From CAZDUS01 sp964535015 (GTDB lineage Bacteria > Verrucomicrobiota > Kiritimatiellia > CAIKKV01 > CAITUY01), in assembly GCA_964535015.1 (NCBI GenBank), contig CAZHRU010000132.1, forward strand, positions 1 to 5,850: 5,850 bases of DNA, read 5' to 3'. The position numbers and the translations under genes are program-made. The notes beneath the pieces were generated by a model. That model made no database searches and was not told the DNA's origin. It saw nothing but the letters and a program-made list of their open reading frames with translations. Below are positions 1 to 5,850 of this stretch, in pieces; position 1 is the stretch's first letter; every line of letters begins with the position of its first letter.

Positions 1-3700
<3,700 letters not shown>

Positions 3701-3704
<4 letters not shown>

Positions 3705-3713
3705 GAGTCCTCT
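3701..3713 (-). promoter_or_regulatory. addB stop / addA start overlap with Shine-Dalgarno-like AGAGGA
   Basis: The addB TGA (3703-3701) and addA ATG (3704-3702) overlap as ATGA, a usual arrangement for translational coupling. AGAGGA lies at 3713-3708, three bases before the ATG, inside the last codons of addB. Together these fix the addA start and imply that both subunits are made from one transcript in matched amounts. The spacing is short for a strong ribosome-binding site, so reinitiation is the likelier route. Confidence 0.6.
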
Positions 3714-4989
3714 GCGGTGTCGGTGGATTCTGGGGCGAGGAGGCTGGCGGCGTGTCGGCAGCAGGCCTTGAACTTGCAGTAGTCGCATTTTTCGGGGGCG
3801 ACGGCGAAGTCGCCGCGTTCGTAGCGGTTCAAGGCGTTGAAGAGGCTGGCGACGAAGGCGTTGGTGAGGGAGGCGTGGTTGCCGAGGGTGGCGGCAAGGA
3901 CGTCCGGCTCCAGGGGTGATCCGTCCAAACTGATGCATTGTTTCCTGCATTGCTTGGCCATGTCGTCGGGCGAGAGGGTGTAGGAGAGGTAGTGCATTAG
4001 CAGAAGAATGGTTGATGGTTGATGGGTGATGGGTGATGAGCAACCGAGGGCTTGGAGGGCGGCGAGGGCGTAGGCGGGGAGTTGGCAGTCGGTGGCGGTG
4101 GCGATGCCGGCGGCGAGATCGGCGGGTTTGAGTTTGGCCTTGGAGGCGCCTTTGTAGTCCACGACGATGATGGCCTGTAGTTTTTTGTCGGGTCCGAACG
4201 CGAGATCCACGCGGTCGATTTTTCCGTGGAGGCGGATGAGGTGGTCGGGATTGGCGGGATCGGCGAGGTCGAGGGAGGGGGCGTCTTTCTTGTTGTCTGC
4301 GCGGCGACTATCGAAGGTGTATTCCAGGAGGGCGGGATAGCGCTGGCTTGGTTCGATGCCGGCGATGTCCGGGAAGGCCTCGGGGTCAAGGGCGGAACGG
4401 ACGAGGGTACGGATATGGCGGTGGATTCGAAGGCGTTGGAGGTTCAGTTGCTCGGGGGCCCCGAGCCGCCAGATGGCGTTGCCGGAGGTGGCCCAGGCGA
4501 ACATGGTTTCGGTAAGGGTGTCGAAGAAGGCGAGGACTCCCTTGGGGTTGTCGTGGGGGAGGGCGACCAGTGGAAGGGCCTCGTGGGAGGGGCGTTCCGG
4601 GGACTCCTGGAGGTGCCAGACGTGGTGGCGGTCGCGCACGGCCCATAGGGGGATCCGGAGGTTCTTGGCGGTAGTGCAGAGGGGGGCCAGGTTGGGGAAC
4701 GTATCCGGCGGGGGGAGGCCTTGCAGCATGCGGAAGCCGGTATGCATGATGGCGTGGATGGCGGTGCCGATGTCCTCGACGTGGGGTTCGAGGTCGTTGG
4801 GTTCAATGGGTTCGGCATGCAGGACATACTGCAGGTAGTACTGGTAGGGGCAGGCCACGAGGCGTTCGAGTTGGGTGGGGCTGAATTCCGGGATGCCGGA
4901 GGTGAGGGAGGCGCGGAGGGAAGCCCACAGGGAGGAGTCGAGGACGCCGGCATAGTCATGGCCGGGTGTCGGGGGGAATGGTTGATGGT
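3701..4989 (-). CDS. addB: AddB-like nuclease subunit, C-terminal part (5' side ends in assembly gap)
   Basis: C-terminal nuclease region of an AddB-like subunit, partner of the AddA protein encoded just downstream. The frame is open from the N gap to TGA at 3703-3701. After a short repeat-derived stretch it reads HDYAGVLDSSLWASL, then FSPTQLERLVACPYQYYLQY, the usual entry to this nuclease domain. PD-(D/E)XK motifs follow: HGKIDRVD (Asp codons at 4214-4216 and 4205-4207), VVDYK (Asp 4157-4159, Lys 4151-4153) and QLPAY (Gln 4082-4084). The last part has CDYCKFKACC, so a first Cys at 4850-4852 plus C-x2-C-x5-C matches the four-cysteine 4Fe-4S staple known in AddB. A GTG at 4858 could be called as a start, but it lies inside the conserved FSPTQLERLVACPY segment and is almost certainly an internal valine. 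A heptamer repeat (4009-4036) is read through as SSPITHQPSTI. The known AddB architecture includes an N-terminal inactive helicase part, most of which would lie upstream of this window. Confidence 0.8.
4009..4036 (+). repeat. Heptamer block D inside the addB nuclease domain
   Basis: Four tandem heptamers, TGGTTGA x2 then TGGGTGA x2, exactly 28 bp, preceded by AA as in the other blocks. It is read on the minus strand as SPITHQPST, between QLPAYALAALQALG and LSYTLSPDD, so it interrupts the nuclease fold C-terminal to the catalytic motifs without breaking the frame. Confidence 0.85.
4971..4989 (+). repeat. Heptamer block E, cut by the assembly gap
   Basis: GGGGGGAATGGTTGATGGT runs straight into the Ns. 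It has the same leader (G run, AA, TGGTTGA) as the other blocks, so the gap almost certainly falls inside a heptamer array or its neighbouring G tract. Confidence 0.75.
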
Positions 4990-4999
4990 NNNNNNNNNN
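4990..4999. other. Assembly gap (10 N)
   Basis: Ten Ns between a heptamer repeat and a long G tract. The number is probably a placeholder. The coding frames on the two sides disagree by one base at this length. Confidence 0.97.
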
Positions 5000-5069
5000 G
5001 GGGGGGGGGGTGTGGGTGGGGGGGGTGGGGGGTGGGGGGTGGTGGGGGGGTTGGATGGGGGGGTGGTGG
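5000..5069 (+). repeat. G-rich tract with sparse T beside the gap
   Basis: Begins with 11 G and continues as G runs broken by single T, TT or one A, to about 5069. It is read on the minus strand as a Pro/Thr/His run after the AddB segment QVERQRQAFFNRQNQ. It is similar in kind to the tract at the left edge. Length and composition may be unreliable. Confidence 0.7.
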
Positions 5070-5850
5070 CGGTCTGGTTTTGGCGGTTGAAGAAGGCCTG
5101 GCGTTGGCGCTCGACCTGGATACCGTGGGGGATGTGGGAGGAGAAGGGGGGGGGGAGGGGGGGAATGGTTAATGGTTGATGGTTGATGGGGGGAGGAGAA
5201 GGGGACATGGATGGACAGGATGCACAGGATGGGGAAGGATTCTTACCACGAAGGTCACGAAGGGAAGAAGGAGGGGGAATGGTTGAGGGGTGGTGGGCTA
5301 GGCGTTGGCGGCGTTCGTCGTCGGCGCGGCAGAGGGGGAGTGGGATGGTGCCGAGATACGATTCGCCGGGGAAGGGGCGTCGTTTGAAGGCGTCCTTGCC
5401 GGGGGTCTTTTGATGCCAGTGGGATTGCAGGTGGGCGGGTTCCTTGGTGAGGCGCCACTCATCGTAGGGGTCGGGTGGGTTGGTGGGCAAGGTGTCGAAG
5501 GCTGGCCAGCCGACCAGTCGCCACAGGGTGCTGAAGAAGACGGAGGGGGGCAGGTCCTGACCGGTTTCATCGTGGGCGGCGTAGGAGAACACCATGCGTT
5601 CACGGGCGGCGGCGAGGGTGGTTAGGAAGAGGAGATTCTCCTGACTGTTGCGGGCCCTGGAGGCGGCGAGGGCGGCGACGGGGAGGGGGGTGGGGGGATG
5701 GGGAATGGTTGATGGTTGATGGTTGATGGGAGGAAGGGGAATGGTTGATGGTTGATGGTTGATGGGGGGATGGGGAATGGTTGATGGTTGATGGTTGATG
5801 GTGGGATGGGGAATGGTTGATGGTTGATGGTTGATGGTGGGATGGGGAAT
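5000..5850 (-). CDS. addB: AddB-like subunit, central part (open at both ends)
   Basis: Probably the same gene as the nuclease fragment on the other side of the N gap. The frame is open from the right edge to the gap. It begins in a proline-rich repeat array (to about 5690), then reads ASRARNSQENLLFLTTLAAA and RERMVFSYAAHDETGQDLPP followed by SVFFSTLW. This pattern (LF..L..AR...V.SY...DE.G..L.PS.FF..L) is typical of the second helicase-like core of AddB/RecC proteins. More ordinary protein follows to RADDERRQRLA (about 5300), then a repeat-derived insert of roughly 50 residues, then SSHIPHGIQVERQRQAFFNR, then a proline run from the G-rich DNA beside the gap. The ATG at 5595 is internal to the conserved segment and is not a credible start. 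This frame and the nuclease frame differ by one base across the nominal 10-N gap, so the true gap should be 2 modulo 3 bases if both flanks are correct. Assignment rests on motif pattern and gene order. Confidence 0.65.
5146..5290 (+). repeat. Composite repeat block F inside addB
   Basis: Order on the plus strand: G10 at 5146-5155, G7, heptamers TGGTTAA and TGGTTGA x2 (5166-5186), GGAGGAGAAGGGG, ACATGGATGGACAGGATG, an extra CACAGGATG, GGGAAGGATTC, then TTACCACGAAGGTCACGAAG (5243-5262), and a lone TGGTTGA (5280-5286). It has the same parts in the same order and orientation as block B, nearly 4.8 kb away. On the minus strand it is about 50 in-frame codons (HHPSTIPPPSS to PINHQPLTIPP) between RADDERRQRLA and SSHIPHGIQVERQRQ of AddB. 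Confidence 0.82.
5704..5850 (+). repeat. Tandem array G, 36-bp units, running off the right edge
   Basis: Units begin with AATGG at 5704, 5740, 5776, 5812 and 5848, so the spacing is exactly 36 bp each time. Each unit has three TGGTTGA heptamers, then TGG and a G-rich tail that varies slightly (GAGGAAGGGG, GGGGATGGGG, TGGGATGGGG). As 36 is divisible by three, each unit encodes the same 12 residues on the minus strand, PHPTINHQPSTI in the last complete units. The array is joined in frame to the conserved AddB core. Confidence 0.92.

Noticed and set aside
4444..5595. Single 383-codon minus-strand frame spanning the Ns
   Set aside because: Only its first part, above the gap, is real AddB sequence. 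Below the gap it is in the wrong frame, while the adjacent frame carries the CPYQYYLQY and nuclease motifs.
5704..5850. CRISPR array, suggested by 36-bp periodicity
   Set aside because: Units are directly adjacent with no unique spacers and are made of heptamers; the array lies inside a coding frame.
4444..5850. RecC instead of AddB
   Set aside because: The C-terminal domain keeps all PD-(D/E)XK residues and a four-cysteine Fe-S pattern, which fit AddB; RecC lacks an active nuclease.

Overview
The window holds part of a single minus-strand operon that I read as addB-addA, encoding the two subunits of an AddAB-type (RecBCD-like) helicase-nuclease for double-strand break repair. Coding capacity is almost continuous from one edge to the other. 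The base composition is high in GC and very asymmetric: the plus (template) strand is G-rich and the coding strand is C-rich. This suggests a high-GC bacterium with repeat-rich genes. Nothing identifies the taxon. Recollection of similar short repeats (runs of ACCACGAAGG and CAGGATG type) in Verrucomicrobiota-like and other environmental genomes is only a weak hint.

Layout in the direction of transcription, from right to left. From 5850 to 5000 is the middle of an AddB-like protein. It is open at the window edge and starts inside a tandem array of 36-bp units. A 10-base N gap lies at 4990-4999. From 4989 to 3701 is the C-terminal part of the AddB-like protein, with a PD-(D/E)XK nuclease domain and the cysteines of a 4Fe-4S cluster. 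The addB stop overlaps the addA start by four bases (ATGA, 3704-3701). From 3704 to the left edge is an AddA-like protein of at least 1234 codons, with a complete set of UvrD/RecB helicase motifs followed by a RecB-type nuclease domain. Its stop codon is not in the window, because the frame runs out through a repeat block into a G36 tract at position 1.

The striking part is not the pathway but what has been inserted into it. At least seven blocks of short repeats lie inside the two genes: tandem heptamers TGGTTGA or TGGTTAA, 9-bp CAGGATG-type and ACCACGAAGGTC-type repeats, and long G runs. Wherever sequence is continuous the reading frame survives. The blocks fall between recognisable conserved segments and encode Pro/Ser/Thr/His-rich linkers such as the 12-residue repeat PHPTINHQPSTI. 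One block also holds a 26-bp imperfect palindrome flanked by 9-bp direct repeats, which looks like a small element nested in another repeat.

There is no intergenic stretch, RNA gene, CRISPR array or transposase gene. The promoter must lie upstream of the window.
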